DNA of 64,000 nucleotides from Albidovulum sediminicola. Lineage in GTDB: Bacteria > Pseudomonadota > Alphaproteobacteria > Rhodobacterales > Rhodobacteraceae. The notes below the pieces were generated by a model. The model did no database searches. It was not told the origin of the DNA and saw only the letters and a program-made list of their open reading frames with translations. The DNA lies in the NCBI RefSeq assembly GCF_025751575.1, contig NZ_JAOWLA010000012.1, positions 62,001-126,000 on the forward strand, written 5' to 3'. Below, in pieces: positions 63,274 through 64,000 of this stretch (the first letter of the stretch is position 1; each line of letters opens with the position of its first letter). The position numbers and the translations under genes are program-made.

Positions 63274-63345
63274 CCGGAACGGCGTCCTGCGCGGCAGACT
63301 TCCTCCCTGTTTGACTGGCCGCGCCCTTCCGGCGCGGCTTTTTTT
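63274..63345 (+). ncRNA. Candidate small RNA 1
   Basis: About 70 nt from the predicted start to a strong terminator: stem GCCGCGCC at 63318-63325 paired with 63331-63338, loop CTTCC, then seven T. A weaker outer pairing CTGCC/GGCAG lies at 63267-63271 and 63293-63297. No ORF with a ribosome site fits. The terminator is clear; the RNA gene itself is inference. Confidence 0.4.
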
Positions 63346-63385
63346 GGGACCTCAGAAAGATTTCAAAGGGGCGCAAGATTAGCTG

Positions 63386-63414
63386 TTGACGGAACCAAGC
63401 GAAGTTACTAGCGT
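63386..63414 (+). promoter_or_regulatory. Predicted promoter, second small RNA unit
   Basis: TTGACG at 63386-63391 (five of six), 17-base spacer, TAGCGT at 63409-63414. The predicted start is near 63421. Confidence 0.55.
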
Positions 63415-63421
63415 TCGGCGC

Positions 63422-63490
63422 AATGAGAAAGTCGGCCAGTCCGACGGGGAGCATAGAAATACGAAAAGGGCCCGCCTGCGGGCCCTTTTC
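63422..63490 (+). ncRNA. Candidate small RNA 2
   Basis: About 69 nt. First hairpin GTCGG-CCAGT-CCGAC at 63432-63446, a linker rich in A and G, then a 12-bp terminator stem (63464-63475 with 63478-63489) whose 3' arm ends in TTTTC. An ATG at 63423 opens a frame with no ribosome site that runs through the terminator stem, so a coding role is less likely. Together with unit 1 this fills most of the 430 bp between the HerA-like gene and the ialB-like gene. Confidence 0.45.
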
Positions 63491-63565
63491 TTCGTTGGGA
63501 GCGGCCCTTTCGGGCGCCTTGGGCGGAAAGCCGCTGGTTTTTTCCCAGGCACGGCGACCGGGCAC

Positions 63566-63594
63566 CTGACAGTGCGGCACCGACGTGGTAATCC
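63566..63594 (+). promoter_or_regulatory. Predicted promoter for the IalB-family gene
   Basis: CTGACA at 63566-63571, 17-base spacer, TAATCC at 63589-63594; about 30 bp before the ATG at 63628. Confidence 0.5.
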
Positions 63595-63627
63595 GCCGCA
63601 AACCCGTTACCCAAAAAGGGAAAGATC

Positions 63628-64000
63628 ATGACCCATCTGAGCAGAACATTCGCGCTAGTGGCGGCCATCGGCCTCGCGGCGCCGGTCTGGGCGCAAAGCG
63701 ACACGACGACCGAAGCCCCTGCCGCAGAGGCCACCACCGCCGAGACGACCGCACCCGAGGCGACGTCGGGCGTCTCGGTCAGCGACCGCCCCGCGGCTGC
63801 CGAAGACAGCGCCGATGGCTACCTTGCTTCTGAACATGGCGCCTGGCAGATCCGCTGCCTTCACGCCGAGGATGGTTCCGACCCCTGCCAGATGTATCAG
63901 GTGGTGAAAGACGACAAGGGCAACAGCGTCGCCGACATGCTGGTGCTGCTGCCGGGCGAGGGCGAAGACGCCGCGGCCTTCATCCAGATTTCCGCACCGC
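63628..64000 (+). CDS. Invasion-associated locus B (IalB) family protein, 5' part
   Basis: The first 124 codons; the gene runs off the window. Signal peptide MTHLSRTFALVAAIGLAAPV then WAQSD. A Thr/Glu/Ala-rich linker (about residues 24-60) leads to the conserved start of the IalB domain: HGAWQIRCLHAEDGSDPCQM then YQVVKDDKGNSVADMLVLLP. The two Cys are the family disulfide positions. IalB proteins are periplasmic and conserved in alphaproteobacteria; their name comes from Bartonella. AAAAGGGAAAG precedes the ATG. Confidence 0.82.
   Translation, partial: MTHLSRTFALVAAIGLAAPVWAQSDTTTEAPAAEATTAETTAPEATSGVSVSDRPAAAEDSADGYLASEHGAWQIRCLHAEDGSDPCQMYQVVKDDKGNSVADMLVLLPGEGEDAAAFIQISAP

Noticed and set aside
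1-64000. rRNA, tRNA, CRISPR arrays, insertion sequences and defence cassettes
   Set aside because: I looked for T-arm-like sequences, regularly spaced repeats, transposase motifs and known defence domains and saw none; a tRNA scan could still correct this.

Overview
The window is high-GC, densely coded DNA from an alphaproteobacterium, almost certainly a member of the Rhodobacteraceae. The strongest evidence is the gene order ntrB-ntrC-ntrY-ntrX-trkA-trkH-hfq-hflX, an NtrC without the GAFTGA loop, the non-zinc form of HemB, and an intergenic hairpin followed by a TATTTGG tail that I recall as common in this family. It looks like ordinary chromosome. I see no rRNA, tRNA, CRISPR array, insertion sequence or prophage.

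Layout. 1-10 kb: nitrogen two-component systems, Trk potassium uptake, Hfq and HflX. 10-13.5 kb: pepT, a small monooxygenase-fold protein and guaA. 13.5-23.6 kb: an amino-sugar island. A leftward arm holds murQ, a CUT1-type ABC importer and a Gfo/Idh oxidoreductase. A rightward arm holds an N-acetylhexosamine kinase, a GntR regulator, a SIS-type deaminase and nagA. Both arms start from one 155-bp region carrying two mirrored operator-like repeats. 23.7-27.6 kb: rpe, a thioredoxin-like gene, gph, a persulfide-dioxygenase-like gene and a solo LuxR regulator. 27.6-29.5 kb: rpsB-tsf with a structured leader. 29.6-34.8 kb: a homocysteine-methyltransferase-like gene, DUF2461, psuK-psuG, DUF502 and a 3-hydroxybutyrate dehydrogenase. 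35.1-38.7 kb: an unrecognised Cys-rich secreted protein of different base composition, a peptide-binding protein, an entericidin and a CsbD-like protein. 38.7-42.8 kb: an XRE-cupin regulator divergent from an acyl-CoA ligase / DsbA-like / MFS operon. 42.8-50 kb: mfd, a four-helix membrane protein, hemB, a SYLF lipoprotein and a beta-hydroxyacid dehydrogenase. 49.7-55.8 kb: a penicillin-acylase-family enzyme, a lytic transglycosylase, a membrane-anchored LuxR-type regulator, cytochrome b561, a PepSY protein, ssb and a phasin-like protein. 55.8-61.5 kb: aroB-aroK, divergent from two uncharacterised genes, xerD and a CorC-type protein. 61.6-64 kb: a HerA-like ATPase, a 430-bp intergenic stretch with two promoter-plus-terminator units that look like small RNA genes, and the start of an IalB-family gene.

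How the genes work together. The amino-sugar island forms a plausible pathway: uptake of MurNAc/GlcNAc-type sugars, phosphorylation by the BadF-type kinase, lactyl-ether cleavage by MurQ, deacetylation by NagA and deamination by the SIS protein, under the GntR protein encoded between the catabolic genes. The main candidates for new biology are the mirrored 11-bp-period operators, the paired small RNA units near 63.3-63.5 kb, the AT-richer secreted protein at 35.2 kb, and the membrane-anchored LuxR cluster near 53 kb. All function calls rest on reading the sequence and recalling family motifs. No database search was possible.
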